Below, in pieces: positions 7,154 through 17,258 of a DNA stretch of 64,000 nt (position 1 is its first letter; the number at the start of each line of letters is the position of its first letter). Source of the stretch: Hahella sp. CCB-MM4 (GTDB lineage Bacteria; Pseudomonadota; Gammaproteobacteria; Pseudomonadales; Oleiphilaceae); assembly GCF_002260525.1 (NCBI RefSeq), contig NZ_MRYI01000020.1, positions 1 through 64,000 on the forward strand. Reading direction: 5' to 3'. A program made the position numbers and the translations under genes. The notes under the pieces were generated by a model. The model searched no databases, had not been told where the DNA came from, and saw nothing but the letters and a program-made list of their open reading frames with translations.

Positions 7154-8089
7154 TTATTCCCGACTCAGCTTGAGATAAATCCCCAAACCAATCAGTAACC
7201 CTACCGCTCCCAGCAACATCCAGACAGCATTCTGCAATTGGCCGGTTTCGCCGAGTAACGACTTAAACATCAACAACAGCGATTCGATGGATACAGCTAT
7301 GAGAATGGCCGCCATGAACCGGGTGATGGTGCGTCTTGTGGAGCCATCGTGGTGAATATCCTTATGCAGCAACACCTCTTCTTCGATAATGGTTTTTCCA
7401 AGATCAAATATGGCCAACCCAAGGGTCACAAGAATCACAATACCAAAGGCTTCCGTCGCCATGACTCTGTGGGGATACAGGACGCCGACGAAGAGATCGC
7501 CTGCCGAGTACACCAGAAGCCCCGCCACCAAGATCAACATTCCTCCGATGATTCCATAGATAAACTGAAACAGAGGATGAATCTTGCGCCGGTATTCATC
7601 ACCGTTTAGGAATGAAATCAATCGTTCCAGATTAAAGTTCACAATAAGATAGCCGAGAACTTCCTGCTTTTGGGTATCCGCATTCAGCCGACTGAATCGA
7701 TGCACGCCAGATATGGATAATTTGTGTGTCGCACTGGAAAGATAGGGTTCTGTCATGACCACATCGGGTTCTGCCGTGCTGGCCAGCTTGAAATACGGGC
7801 GTTCACTACGATCGCTTCCCTGGCTCAGAGAACGCCGGTTTCGTTCACTGACATGGTCACCGAAGGCGGTATTGAATTTTTGAATACCTCCGGCATCCAC
7901 ACTGTATAAGAGTTCAACAAAGGGATACTGTCGACTCAGGTGTTGGGCAATATCGATCTGGGCGTTGTAATCATCCAGTAATGCAGCAGACGTAATACTA
8001 GTGGTGATGGATTCAATCAATTGTTCGATCGTTTCCCGATGGACGCGATATTGACTGAACAGATGCAGGTAGTTCTGGTGGGAGGACAT
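7154..8089 (-). CDS. membrane protein with N-terminal PDC/Cache-like sensor region
   Basis: The 311-residue protein has a soluble N-terminal half containing YPFVELLYSVDAGGIQ...N and RPYFKLA, a pattern seen in PDC (double Cache-like) ligand sensors, and a C-terminal half with four hydrophobic segments at roughly residues 175-205, 210-230, 255-275 and 285-305. FDLGKTIIEEEVLLHKD between helices resembles a small family of cyanobacterial and proteobacterial conserved membrane proteins. There is no N-terminal membrane anchor, and no kinase, GGDEF or methyl-accepting output domain, so a signalling output is not evident. It stands alone between accessory DNA and the dpp operon. Function is unknown. 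Confidence 0.6.
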   Translation of the reverse strand: MSSHQNYLHLFSQYRVHRETIEQLIESITTSITSAALLDDYNAQIDIAQHLSRQYPFVELLYSVDAGGIQKFNTAFGDHVSERNRRSLSQGSDRSERPYFKLASTAEPDVVMTEPYLSSATHKLSISGVHRFSRLNADTQKQEVLGYLIVNFNLERLISFLNGDEYRRKIHPLFQFIYGIIGGMLILVAGLLVYSAGDLFVGVLYPHRVMATEAFGIVILVTLGLAIFDLGKTIIEEEVLLHKDIHHDGSTRRTITRFMAAILIAVSIESLLLMFKSLLGETGQLQNAVWMLLGAVGLLIGLGIYLKLSRE

Positions 8090-8523
8090 GGCTACGGGTT
8101 CTTGTCATTGTTAGCATGAGTTATCACCATATAGCCCTATCGAAATATTGAATATTCGACCATCACCTATCAGTGACTGTACGTACCAATGTGACTAAAA
8201 ATCACTCAAAAATGAACATTCCCTCAATTTAAGGGCTTCGGTGATAACGTTTTGCCCTCATATATTTCATAAATTTTTCCTTAAGAACCAATAACGTGCA
8301 TCGCTATACATTTCCCGCATGACTAATGTCGAAATTTCGATTGTTCCTTTGATTACATGCAGATTAGGCTTATTGCTCGTTACAGAGACCGGCAACGGAT
8401 ATTTTGCCGGTATATTCTGTCTGACACATCATCGTCTGGATTGACGATTTCTCAGATAAAAAAACAATCAACTATTCATCGATAACAACAAGTCATTCCA
8501 ACATAAAAAAGGAAGACAAAACT
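8090..8523. promoter_or_regulatory. intergenic control region between the membrane protein and dppA
   Basis: This 434-bp divergent region must carry the promoters of both flanking genes. It is AT-rich, with no coding potential. GGAAG about 10 bases before the dppA ATG is the ribosome binding site. I could not assign a convincing -35/-10 pair. Confidence 0.5.
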
Positions 8524-10074
8524 ATGAAGAAGTCGTTAAGTATCATTGCCGGGGCTATGCTCTCATTGGGATTGGTTAACGTTAACGCGGCCACATTCAA
8601 GGTCGCCATGGACGCCGACCCGGTTTCTCTGGATCCACATGAGCAGCTTTCAGGAGCTACCCTGCAGATGTCCCATTGGGTATTCGACCCACTGGTACGC
8701 TGGACTCAGGATCTGACCTTCGAACCACGTATCGCTGAAAAATGGGAGCGTATCGACAACCTGACCATGCGGTTCCATCTGCGTAAGGGCGTCACCTTCC
8801 ATAGCGGCAATCCGATGACGGCAAAGGACGTAAAATGGACCTTTGAACGTTTGAAGAATTCTCCCGACTTCAAAGCTATTTTTGATCCATTCGCCGAACT
8901 CAAAGTCATCGACGACTACACTATCGATCTGGTCACCAAAGAGCCTTTCCCACTGGTGCTGAACAACGTGACTTACCTGTTCCCGATGGACAGCGTGTTC
9001 TACACCGGCACTGATGAAAACGGCAATGACAAGAGCATGGTCGTCAAGCACGGTAATTCTTTTGCTTCCCGTAAGGAATCCGGTACCGGCCCATTCCAGG
9101 TCACTTACCGTGAGCAAGGTGTACGGGTGGAATTTACCCGTTACAACAACTACTGGGATAAGAAATCACCAGGCAACGTAGACAAAATGGTTCTGACTCC
9201 AATCAAAGAAGATCCAACCCGCGTTGCAGCCCTGCTGTCAGGTGACGTCGACTATATCGCTCCAGTACCACCAAATGACCTGAACCGTATCGAACACAAC
9301 AACGGTTCCAAACTGATCACCATGAGCGGTACCCGAATCATCACGTTCCAGCTCAACCAGGAACGTCGTCCTGAATTCAAGGACCCACGTGTTCGTCTGG
9401 CGATCAACTATGCCATCAACCAGGAAGGCATCGCTGACAAAATCATGAAAGGGTTCGCCACTCCGGCTGCTCAAATGAGCCCGAAAGGCTACCTGGGTTA
9501 CAACGCTGAACTGAAACCACGCTATGACCTGAAAAAAGCAAAAGAGCTGATGAAGGAAGCTGGTTACGAGAAAGGTTTCAGCATCACCATGATGGCGCCT
9601 AACAACCGCTACGTGAACGACGACAAGATCGCTCAGGCAGTGGCCGCCATGCTGGCCAAGATCAACATTAAAGTCGATCTGAAGACTCTGCCAAAAGCGC
9701 AATACTGGCCTGAGTTCGATGAGCGTGCGGCAGACATGATGATGATCGGCTGGCACTCAGATACAGAAGATTCCAACAACTTCTATGAGTTCCTGGTTGC
9801 CTGCCCTAACAAAGACACCGGTCTGGGTCAGTACAACAGCGGTAATTACTGCAACCCGAAAGTGGACGCTCTGATCAAACAGTCCAATACTGAAACTGAC
9901 CCGAACATCCGCGCTCAAATCATGCAAAGCATTGAACGCACACTTTACGAAGACGGCGCTTTTGTACCACTGCACTGGCAGGATCTTGCCTGGGCTTCCA
10001 AAAGCAATGTTAACGCAGGTGCTGTGCTGAACGTCATGGACTTCCCATACTTTGGAGACCTGGTCGTCAAGTAA
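8524..10074 (+). CDS. dppA: dipeptide/oligopeptide ABC transporter substrate-binding protein
   Basis: A 516-residue SBP_bac_5 protein. Residues 1-22 form a Sec signal peptide ending VNA, and the mature protein starts ATFKVAMDADPVSLDPHEQ. The family block AEKWERIDNLTMRFHLRKGVTF leads into FHSGNPMTAKDVKWTF, and GTGPFQ, RLAINYAIN and the C-terminal VPLHW are all present. It captures peptides in the periplasm for the permeases encoded next. No lipobox cysteine is present, so it is soluble. The first gene of a five-gene dpp set, it is followed by a terminator hairpin that likely makes it more abundant than the membrane parts. The substrate could be dipeptides, oligopeptides or related molecules; the gene symbol reflects order, not proven specificity. 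Confidence 0.9.
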   Translation: MKKSLSIIAGAMLSLGLVNVNAATFKVAMDADPVSLDPHEQLSGATLQMSHWVFDPLVRWTQDLTFEPRIAEKWERIDNLTMRFHLRKGVTFHSGNPMTAKDVKWTFERLKNSPDFKAIFDPFAELKVIDDYTIDLVTKEPFPLVLNNVTYLFPMDSVFYTGTDENGNDKSMVVKHGNSFASRKESGTGPFQVTYREQGVRVEFTRYNNYWDKKSPGNVDKMVLTPIKEDPTRVAALLSGDVDYIAPVPPNDLNRIEHNNGSKLITMSGTRIITFQLNQERRPEFKDPRVRLAINYAINQEGIADKIMKGFATPAAQMSPKGYLGYNAELKPRYDLKKAKELMKEAGYEKGFSITMMAPNNRYVNDDKIAQAVAAMLAKINIKVDLKTLPKAQYWPEFDERAADMMMIGWHSDTEDSNNFYEFLVACPNKDTGLGQYNSGNYCNPKVDALIKQSNTETDPNIRAQIMQSIERTLYEDGAFVPLHWQDLAWASKSNVNAGAVLNVMDFPYFGDLVVK

Positions 10075-10090
10075 GGAAGTTCAGCCCTTT

Positions 10091-10121
10091 AGCCAAGCTC
10101 TAACGAGCTTGGCTTCTTTTT
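10091..10121 (+). terminator. rho-independent terminator/attenuator after dppA
   Basis: AGCCAAGCTC, loop TAAC, GAGCTTGGCT, then TCTTTTT. The perfect 10-bp stem with T-run lies 16 bp after dppA and 130 bp before dppB. It is expected to reduce readthrough so the binding protein outnumbers the permeases. Confidence 0.85.
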
Positions 10122-10252
10122 GCATTCGTAAGCTTTATAACACGAGCAAATTGCAACCCATTTGACTGGTCATCGAGATGTCTTAACGTCTTTCCGCCGG
10201 TCATGGGGTTGCATTACCAAAACAGCTAAGAATATCAGGTATATACCCCGCT

Positions 10253-11236
10253 ATGTTGGCGTTTCTAATTCGACGACTGGCCCAGGCCTTCGTGGTCATG
10301 TTTGTGATCAGTCTTATCAGTTTTTCCATTCAGGATAACCTTGGGGATCCTCTCCGGGAACTTGTCGGTCAATCCGTATCAGAGGCCCAACGGGAAGCTC
10401 TGAGAGATGAAATGGGACTGAATGATCCATTCCTGACCCAGTACTGGCGTTTTGCCAAAAACGCCGTTCATGGAGATCTGGGCACTTCATATTTTTTCAA
10501 GCAACCCGCCCTGGAAGTTATTCTTAAGAAACTTCCGGCGACCCTGGAACTGGTGTTCGGGGCGACATTAATCATCGTACTTCTCTCTGTACCTCTGGGA
10601 GTGTACTCAGCGATAAGGCCAAACTCCTTGTTTTCCAAGGCGGTGATGGGCTTCAGTATTGTCGGCATCTCCATCCCCGTGTTCCTGACGGCCATCATGC
10701 TGGTATATCTCTTTGCCATAGAGCTGGGGTGGGCCCCATCCTATGGACGGGGAGAACTCGTTCATATGTTCGGCTATTGGGATTCCGGATTCTTTTCCGC
10801 TGATGGCCTGGCGCACCTGATACTTCCCTCGATTTCACTATCGTCCATCATGCTCCCCCTATTTATACGGCTGATCCGTGCCGAGATGATGGAAGTGCTG
10901 CAATCCGAATATGTGAAATTCGCCTGGGCCAAGGGAATCAGCCCCATGCGAATCTATTTTCTCCATGCCCTTAAAAATACCATGTTGCCCGTTATTACAG
11001 TGGGCGGGGTGCAGATCGGAACCATGGTCGCCTACACCATTTTGACCGAGACCGTATTCCAATGGCCGGGCATGGGCTTTTTATTCCTGGAAGCGGTAAA
11101 CCGTGTGGACACTCCTCTGATCGTGGCGTACCTGATCGTTGTAGGGGCCATCTTCGTGGTTACCAATACCATTGTTGACATCATCTATGGCCTGGTTAAC
11201 CCCACGGTCAAACTCACTGGCAAACAGTCGAATTAA
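10253..11236 (+). CDS. dppB: peptide ABC transporter permease
   Basis: A 327-residue inner-membrane permease of the DppB/OppB type. It opens with the classic MLAFLIRRLAQAFVVMFVISLISF helix, has about six transmembrane segments, and carries the EAA loop signature near YVKFAWAKGIS, which docks onto the ATPases. GDLGTSYFF near residue 78 is typical of the family. The weak upstream Shine-Dalgarno (CAGGT, spaced too far) suggests modest translation. It heterodimerises with the next permease. Confidence 0.93.
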   Translation: MLAFLIRRLAQAFVVMFVISLISFSIQDNLGDPLRELVGQSVSEAQREALRDEMGLNDPFLTQYWRFAKNAVHGDLGTSYFFKQPALEVILKKLPATLELVFGATLIIVLLSVPLGVYSAIRPNSLFSKAVMGFSIVGISIPVFLTAIMLVYLFAIELGWAPSYGRGELVHMFGYWDSGFFSADGLAHLILPSISLSSIMLPLFIRLIRAEMMEVLQSEYVKFAWAKGISPMRIYFLHALKNTMLPVITVGGVQIGTMVAYTILTETVFQWPGMGFLFLEAVNRVDTPLIVAYLIVVGAIFVVTNTIVDIIYGLVNPTVKLTGKQSN

Positions 11237-11249
11237 GGAGGCCTCCATC

Positions 11250-12191
11250 ATGCACAGTATTGAAGCCACCTCCCCCAGTGTGTGGAAACGCTTTAAAGAT
11301 TCTCATTTCTGGCACAGTTTCAAGAAAGACAAAGTGGCCATAGTGAGCTTCGTTATTTTCATGAGTTACATCCTGATCAGCCTCTGCGCTCCGTTGATTG
11401 CGCCGTTTGATCCTTATGATATGACTCAGTTCGATATCATGGACTCGGAAATACCGCCGACCTGGCAGGAAAACGGCGATGAACGGTTTGTTTTCGGTAC
11501 CGATTCCCAAGGCCGGGATATGTGGAGCACCATTCTCTATGGCACCCGTATCTCTTTAACCATCGGTATCTGTGCCGTATTGCTGCAGGCTTTCCTGGGA
11601 ATCATCATCGGGCTCGCTGCGGGATATTTTGGTGGTCGGGTTGACAGCCTTCTTATGCGTATCGCAGACGTCCAGTTGTCATTTTCCACCTTGATGGTCG
11701 CTATCATTGTCCTGGCGGTCTTCCAAGCGGCATTTGGTGCCGAGTTGTACCAGGACCTGGCGCTCATAATGTTGGTCGTGGTGATTGGTATAGCTGAATG
11801 GCCACAGTATGCACGGACTATCCGGGCGTCTGTATTGGCTGAGCGCAAAAAAGAATATGTCGATGCCGCCAGGGTCATGGGCTTGAAATCCGGCCGGATC
11901 ATGTTCCGCCATATTTTGCCGAATACTCTCTCCCCTATTCTGGTTATTTCCACGGTACAGATCGCCAATGCGATCATTTCTGAAGCCTCCCTGTCCTTCC
12001 TGGGACTGGGTATGCCGCCTTCACAGCCTTCTCTGGGATCACTGATCTCCAGTGGTTTTGCGTTCATCTTCTCCGGATCCTGGTGGATCACCATCATTCC
12101 CGGTATCGCCCTGGTGGTGTTGGTACTGGTAATGAACCTATTGGGTGACTGGCTCCGCGATGTGCTCAACCCCAAACTCTACAAAGGCTAG
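11250..12191 (+). CDS. dppC: peptide ABC transporter permease
   Basis: The 313-residue partner of DppB, with an N-terminal cytoplasmic segment, a first helix near residues 28-48, then GTDSQGRDMWSTILYGTRISL, the conserved DppC/OppC motif, and the EAA loop YVDAARVMGLKSGRIMFRHI. The ATG at 11250 is chosen because AAGGAGG lies eight bases before it; the longer in-frame extension would begin inside dppB and has no ribosome binding site. It lies 13 bp after dppB. Confidence 0.93.
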   Translation: MHSIEATSPSVWKRFKDSHFWHSFKKDKVAIVSFVIFMSYILISLCAPLIAPFDPYDMTQFDIMDSEIPPTWQENGDERFVFGTDSQGRDMWSTILYGTRISLTIGICAVLLQAFLGIIIGLAAGYFGGRVDSLLMRIADVQLSFSTLMVAIIVLAVFQAAFGAELYQDLALIMLVVVIGIAEWPQYARTIRASVLAERKKEYVDAARVMGLKSGRIMFRHILPNTLSPILVISTVQIANAIISEASLSFLGLGMPPSQPSLGSLISSGFAFIFSGSWWITIIPGIALVVLVLVMNLLGDWLRDVLNPKLYKG

Positions 12192-12219
12192 TTTCAAGAA
12201 TTAGGTATAGGTGTCGCAC

Positions 12220-13215
12220 ATGGCATTGTTAGAAGTTAAGAATCTGGAAGTAAAATTCGGGCTGCGCACCGGAGAGGTAACCGCTCTCCGGGACGTCAGC
12301 TTTACCCTGGATCGGGGACAACGACTGGGTATCGTGGGCGAATCCGGCGCGGGTAAATCCGTTGCCGCCTTCTCCATACTGAACCTGATCAGCCGTCCCG
12401 GTTATATCTCCGGCGGAGAAATACTCTTCGACGGTAAAGATCTGTCCAAGCTGTCCGCTAAGGAAATGCGTTATATCCGCGGCAACCGGATCAGCATGAT
12501 TTTCCAGGATCCGATGATGACCCTGAATCCTGTGCTGACAGTAGGGGCACAAATGGTAGAGTGTCTGCAGGCCCATACCAAGGTCAGCCCGCAAGAGGCA
12601 CGCCGCATTGCGCTGGAAAAACTGAAGCTGGTCCAAATCCCCTCACCAGAAAAGCGTCTGGATCAATACCCTCATGAGCTTTCCGGTGGGATGAAACAGC
12701 GGATCATTATAGCCATTGCTCTGCTGCTGAACCCGGACATCATTGTTGCAGACGAACCTACAACAGCACTGGATGTCACCATCCAGGCTGAGATCATGGA
12801 CCTGTTGCTGGAACTGTGCAAAGGCCAGAATCTCGGGCTCATTCTGATCACCCACGATCTGGGAGTGGTATCCCAGGTCACCGAGCAGGCCATTGTTATG
12901 TACGCCGGGCGTATCATCGAACAGGGCCCGACCAAGGAAATCATCAATGATGCCCAGCATCCTTATACCCAGGGCCTGATCAACGCTCTGCCTCAACAAG
13001 GTATTCCCGGTGAACGACTGAACCAGATCAGAGGCTCCATGCCTCCCCTGCATCGGGTCCCCAATGGTTGCGCTTTCCACCCCCGGTGTGATTATGCCGA
13101 TACCATTTGCGAAACCGAGTTACCGGGTTTCACCCAGTCTGGCGGCTGCAAGGCGGCCTGTCATCTGGTGGCCGGCCGCATCAGCCTGAAATCGAAAGCC
13201 GAAGAAACTCATTGA
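12220..13215 (+). CDS. dppD: peptide ABC transporter ATPase
   Basis: An ABC ATPase of about 331 residues. Walker A GESGAGKS lies near residue 40, the Q-loop in [12 protein letters not shown], the signature LSGGMKQR, Walker [13 protein letters not shown] and the switch His in ITHDLGVV. The C-terminal oligopeptide-transporter extension has the cysteine-containing [15 protein letters not shown] motif. An in-frame GTG lies at 12211; ATG 12220 is preferred since [11 protein letters not shown] is the usual start. It energises the DppBC channel with DppF. Confidence 0.93.
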   Translation: MALLEVKNLEVKFGLRTGEVTALRDVSFTLDRGQRLGIVGESGAGKSVAAFSILNLISRPGYISGGEILFDGKDLSKLSAKEMRYIRGNRISMIFQDPMMTLNPVLTVGAQMVECLQAHTKVSPQEARRIALEKLKLVQIPSPEKRLDQYPHELSGGMKQRIIIAIALLLNPDIIVADEPTTALDVTIQAEIMDLLLELCKGQNLGLILITHDLGVVSQVTEQAIVMYAGRIIEQGPTKEIINDAQHPYTQGLINALPQQGIPGERLNQIRGSMPPLHRVPNGCAFHPRCDYADTICETELPGFTQSGGCKAACHLVAGRISLKSKAEETH

Positions 13216-13233
13216 TCAGGGTCTTTGAATATC

Positions 13234-14241
13234 ATGACATCCTTAGTAAGTATCAAGAATCTCTATAAGAAGTTTCCGATTCATGGGGACCTGTTGGATC
13301 AGGTCAGTTTCTCCGGCGGCAAATTTCATCTGAAACATGAATACGTGCATGCGATCAACGGCGTTAACCTCAATGTAGAACGAGGCGAAGCACTGTGCGT
13401 AGTTGGCGAGTCCGGCTGTGGTAAATCCACCGTGGCCAGGACTGTGATGGGATTGCTTTCCCCCAGCGACGGCGAAATCCAATACGAAGGCAAACGCATC
13501 GACAATCTGTCTTCCAGTGCCATGATGCCCTACCGCCGCAAAATGCAGATGATTTTTCAGAATCCTTATGCATCATTGAATCCTCGCATGACGATTACCC
13601 AGACCCTGGAAGAGCCGGTTCGCTGGCACCAGCCCAAACTGAACAATGCCGAAGTCAAAGAGAAAGTGGCAGAGGTCATGCAGTCTGTGGGGATTGATCC
13701 GTCATGGGGCGTTCGCTTCCCTCACGAATTTTCCGGCGGCCAAAGACAGAGAATCAGTATTGCCCGGGCACTGATTGTAGACCCGGAATTCATCGTGGCA
13801 GATGAACCCATTTCCGCATTGGACGTATCCATCCAGGCTCAGGTACTCAACCTGATGATGGACGCCAGGGAACAACGGGGACTGACCTATCTCTTCATCA
13901 CTCACGACCTTTCAGTTGTCGAACATTTTGGCACCCGTGTTGCCGTTATGTACCTGGGCGCATTATGTGAAGTTGCACCAACCCGCAAACTGTTTGCAGC
14001 TCCCAAGCACCCCTACACCCAGGCGTTGCTCAGCGCGATCCCCCGCCTGGAAGACGAAAAACCGGACTTTATTCGTCTCAAGGGAGAAGTTCCCACGCCA
14101 GTAAACCTGCCAAGCGGCTGCGTATTCCACGGACGCTGCCCACACGCCAACGAGCGATGCAAAAAGGAAATCCCCAAACTCATGGACGTTGACGGCACCA
14201 TGGTCGCCTGTCATGCCGTTGAGGAGAATCGATTAGGGTAG
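13234..14241 (+). CDS. dppF: peptide ABC transporter ATPase
   Basis: The second ABC ATPase of the transporter, about 335 residues. Walker A GESGCGKS, Q-loop MIFQNPYASLNPRM, signature FSGGQRQRISIARAL, Walker B FIVADEPISALD and ITHDLSVVEHF are all present, and the C-terminal GCVFHGRCPHA block marks the DppF/OppF subtype. ATG 13234 is preferred over an in-frame TTG at 13225. It starts 18 bp after dppD, so the two are co-transcribed. Confidence 0.93.
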   Translation: MTSLVSIKNLYKKFPIHGDLLDQVSFSGGKFHLKHEYVHAINGVNLNVERGEALCVVGESGCGKSTVARTVMGLLSPSDGEIQYEGKRIDNLSSSAMMPYRRKMQMIFQNPYASLNPRMTITQTLEEPVRWHQPKLNNAEVKEKVAEVMQSVGIDPSWGVRFPHEFSGGQRQRISIARALIVDPEFIVADEPISALDVSIQAQVLNLMMDAREQRGLTYLFITHDLSVVEHFGTRVAVMYLGALCEVAPTRKLFAAPKHPYTQALLSAIPRLEDEKPDFIRLKGEVPTPVNLPSGCVFHGRCPHANERCKKEIPKLMDVDGTMVACHAVEENRLG

Positions 14242-14426
14242 AGATTGGTATCCAGATTTTCAAAACTGAATATCCCGTCACCATAAACCCGGTTTAATCC
14301 ACGCTGGAACACTGGACGCTCAGGCTGGCATGGCCCATAGTAACTAGGCTTAATTCAAGCGGGCCGGTTATGGATGGAAATTCCGGCAAATGGTGACGAA
14401 CTCAACTCTTTAGTCGACAGACTGTT

Positions 14427-15365
14427 ATGGAAATTCGCTGGTTAGAAGACTTTATCGCGCTGGCTAAGACACAGCACTTTTCACGTGCTGCCGATGAGCA
14501 GAACGTGACACAGCCTACGTTCAGCCGCCGCATAAAACTATTGGAAGAAGAGATGGGCGTGCAGCTTATTGACCGCAATACGCTGCCGTTAACCCTGACG
14601 CCTGCGGGAGAAATATTTCTTACTGCCGCAGAGCGGATTACGCGCACATTAAGGGATGCACGGGAAGAATGTCATGAGATCAAGGAACAACAGGCCAGCC
14701 GCCTGGTGTTTGCGACAACTCAAACCCTATATCTCTCTTTGTATAACCCCTGGCTGGAACCGCTGTGTCGTGAACTCAGCATTGATCTGGAGCTGAATCT
14801 CCGATCCACCGCCTGGACTGTCAGGGACTTCTCCCATGCCCTGCTTGAGCAGCAATGCGATTTCATGCTTTGCTACTGGCATCCGAGTATCGATTTATTC
14901 GTCGATGCAACGGCGGATGTCTTTGATTTCGTCAAAGTCGGCGACGAGAACCTCCTTCCCGTGACCAGCTGCGATGAATCTGGACAATCCCGACATACCC
15001 TACCGGGTACCCGGCGCAAACCGATTCCATTTATCGACTACCACGACAACGCTTTCCTCAAGCCGGTGGTACATTATGGTATCAACCACTCCGCCAAAGA
15101 GGTTCACCTGACAACCGTCAACCAGAACTTTCATTCTGTCAGTGTCAAAGCCATGATCAAAGAGGGTTTTGGTATGGGATGGATCCCCGGACGACTGGCT
15201 AATGAGAGCCTGAAATACAAAGGGCTGCAACTGGCAGGCGGACCGGAATTCAATATCCCGTTGGAAATCCGCCTGTACAGACGCAAGGACAACACTCACG
15301 TGGGCCTTAACCGGTTATGGTCAGAACTGATCAAGACCCAACCTTTTACAGCTGACTCACGTTAA
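14427..15365 (+). CDS. LysR-family transcriptional regulator
   Basis: The 312-residue protein begins MEIRWLEDFIALAKTQHFSR, a typical LysR helix-turn-helix N-terminus, with QPTFSRRIKLLEEEMGVQL as recognition helix and linker. A co-inducer domain covers residues 90-300 (for example GMGWIPGRL near 250). It lies 185 bp after dppF in the same direction, so it may control the peptide transporter, but regulators of this type usually act on a divergent gene and none is present. Its 3' end overlaps that of the convergent TraB/GumN gene by 20 bp. Confidence 0.88.
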   Translation: MEIRWLEDFIALAKTQHFSRAADEQNVTQPTFSRRIKLLEEEMGVQLIDRNTLPLTLTPAGEIFLTAAERITRTLRDAREECHEIKEQQASRLVFATTQTLYLSLYNPWLEPLCRELSIDLELNLRSTAWTVRDFSHALLEQQCDFMLCYWHPSIDLFVDATADVFDFVKVGDENLLPVTSCDESGQSRHTLPGTRRKPIPFIDYHDNAFLKPVVHYGINHSAKEVHLTTVNQNFHSVSVKAMIKEGFGMGWIPGRLANESLKYKGLQLAGGPEFNIPLEIRLYRRKDNTHVGLNRLWSELIKTQPFTADSR

Positions 15366-16245
15366 ATCCTTTTTTCTCCAGCGCTTCGATCACACTGCGC
15401 GCTCCAACCAGGTGGCCGGCTCCTACCACCACAAAGCAGGTCTTGTGCTCCTTGACGCACTGCTGCACCGAGTCGGCCATTGGCCCGTTACGCTGATAAA
15501 ACAATATATCGTATACAGGGGCCGATTCAGGGGCTTCTTTCAGAGGATCCGCAATGGCGATCCGGTACATGCGATCAGCGTCACCTTTGATCCAGGCATC
15601 TTCCATTTCCGTCCACATTTTTTGGTAGTCATCCATCTGTTCGAAGCTTTCACGAATCGCATCATCATCTTCCGGGAGCTTACTGATGAACTCCATCTGC
15701 TGCCGGAAGGATTCTATCTGTAATATTGGCTTATTCCCTCTGGCCAGACGCATGAAATGGAAGTCAATCCCCTTCTCAGGGATGTACCCCAACTGGATGG
15801 CCTGAAGGGAGGCCAGCATTAATGCGACAAAGCCCGGGCGATAGTGCTGGACCGCCTGTAACGGCACACCAAACTCATCCAGACGTTTTTTAATGACGGA
15901 CATGGTCTTGGAATTGACGTGTTGCTCGAGGGTTTCCCCCTGCGGGAAAGTCACTGTCTCCATCATGATTTTCTGCTGTTCTTCCAGCGGCACCGCCTGA
16001 TCGTCCATCTCCACCATCAATACCGGACTATCCTGGTAGGCAGACATAATTTTCGACCTTAACGGGTAAAAATCATCGTCTCCAAAGTGAATGGCTCCCA
16101 ACAGATAGGCTGTCCCCGCAGATGATTCCGCTTTCCAGAACAGTCCTTTTTTGCTCCCCTCCTCTGCCCAAATCACTGAAGCAAAAGCTAAAAACAGGAC
16201 TCCCAACCAGTGACAACGTGATCTGACAGCCTTCCTAAATCTCAT
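15346..16245 (-). CDS. TraB/GumN family protein
   Basis: A 299-residue secreted protein. A signal peptide (RSRCHWLGVLFLAFASVIWA) is followed by FWKAES and YLLGAIHFGDDDFYPL, then VEMDDQA, and near the C-terminus VVVGAGHLVGARSV. The two conserved GxxH blocks are the presumed metal-binding and catalytic sites of TraB/GumN (ChaN/Tiki-like) proteins, some of which are metalloproteases. GAGGATAG before the ATG supports the start. It overlaps the LysR gene tail to tail. Substrate is unknown. Confidence 0.85.
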   Translation of the reverse strand: MRFRKAVRSRCHWLGVLFLAFASVIWAEEGSKKGLFWKAESSAGTAYLLGAIHFGDDDFYPLRSKIMSAYQDSPVLMVEMDDQAVPLEEQQKIMMETVTFPQGETLEQHVNSKTMSVIKKRLDEFGVPLQAVQHYRPGFVALMLASLQAIQLGYIPEKGIDFHFMRLARGNKPILQIESFRQQMEFISKLPEDDDAIRESFEQMDDYQKMWTEMEDAWIKGDADRMYRIAIADPLKEAPESAPVYDILFYQRNGPMADSVQQCVKEHKTCFVVVGAGHLVGARSVIEALEKKGFNVSQL

Positions 16246-16487
16246 TTTCTATCCTCAACACTGATGAATAATTCACATGAATCGCATTCCACCCCTCACA
16301 GGGGGATATACATCACGGAAAATCAAAATAGCGGACTTTGCCGGTGAACGAAAGCGGACAACAGCAGGCAAAGGTGCAGAGTACAAAATTCCTCACGATT
16401 TGCACTGAAACGCATTAGTATTTACCCTTATAACAAGCTGTACAGTAATTAACCTAAACTTCACCGCTTCGTTCAGTGAGGTGAATA

Positions 16488-17258
16488 ATGCCGCAAGCCA
16501 AAGTCATGAGCCTGCCGCAGACGGTCAATCGTCATAAGCATGATCATTATCAGTTGGTCATGGGGCTGACAGGTTCTGCAGAAATCGATATGTGTGGTCT
16601 TGCCGCTCATCTCGATGTGAGCCATGCCTGCATTGTGCCCACAGATACTTACCATGACTTTTTTGGCCGCCCCAGCAACCATGTGCTGGTCATTGATCTG
16701 GAAGAAAGTTCACCGGCTTTTCGTGACCCGCAGCACCCTGATTACGAAATTCTCAATCCCCTGTTTGAATCTCCCAAGCTGGTCTCACTGGACCAGGGTA
16801 TGCGCCAGCTGACTCAGGTCTGCATACAGGAAATCCAGCGTGCCGAGACCGATCAGGCACTGCGACATCACATGGCCTGCACCATTATCCGCTGCCTGAG
16901 CAGAAGGGTTCTGCCCGATACCAAGCCTAAAAAAGTGCCCCTGCTCGATATCAACCGAATCGACCACTACATATCCCAGCACATGCAGGATCGCATCAGC
17001 ATTTCCAACCTGGCTGACTGCATCTGTGTAAGTGAACGCCACTTCTTTGAACTGTTCAAACAACAGACTGAACAGACGCCGCACCAATACGTTATTCGTA
17101 TGCGACTGACTTATGCGACCCGTCTGATACGTGAAACAAATCTGTCTTTAGCCGAGATCAGTCAAAAATCCGGATTTTCCAGCCAGAGTGCTTTGACAAA
17201 CAGCATGCGTAAATATGAAGGATTTACACCAAAACAGCTTCGTAATAGTTTCAATTAA
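16488..17258 (+). CDS. AraC-family transcriptional regulator, candidate putA regulator
   Basis: The 256-residue protein has an N-terminal cupin-like sensing part (HKHDHYQLVMGLTG...E at residues 17-30, then HDFFG) and a C-terminal double helix-turn-helix AraC domain (residues 155-256: ISNLADCICVSERHFFELFK and SLAEISQKSGFSSQSALTN, ending FTPKQLR). GAGGTG five bases before the ATG is the ribosome binding site. It lies directly upstream of putA-putP in the same direction. Because the PutA here lacks the autoregulatory DNA-binding domain, this protein is a natural candidate for proline-responsive control. That role is inferred from position. Confidence 0.87.
   Translation: MPQAKVMSLPQTVNRHKHDHYQLVMGLTGSAEIDMCGLAAHLDVSHACIVPTDTYHDFFGRPSNHVLVIDLEESSPAFRDPQHPDYEILNPLFESPKLVSLDQGMRQLTQVCIQEIQRAETDQALRHHMACTIIRCLSRRVLPDTKPKKVPLLDINRIDHYISQHMQDRISISNLADCICVSERHFFELFKQQTEQTPHQYVIRMRLTYATRLIRETNLSLAEISQKSGFSSQSALTNSMRKYEGFTPKQLRNSFN

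Noticed and set aside
9238-9756. 172-residue minus-strand ORF within dppA
   Set aside because: Antisense shadow of a clear substrate-binding protein gene, with His/Val-rich composition typical of reverse frames.
11172-11249. Upstream in-frame start for dppC
   Set aside because: It lies inside dppB without a ribosome binding site, while ATG 11250 has AAGGAGG correctly spaced.
11537-12175. 212-residue minus-strand ORF within dppC
   Set aside because: Antisense shadow of the permease gene; no domain is recognisable.
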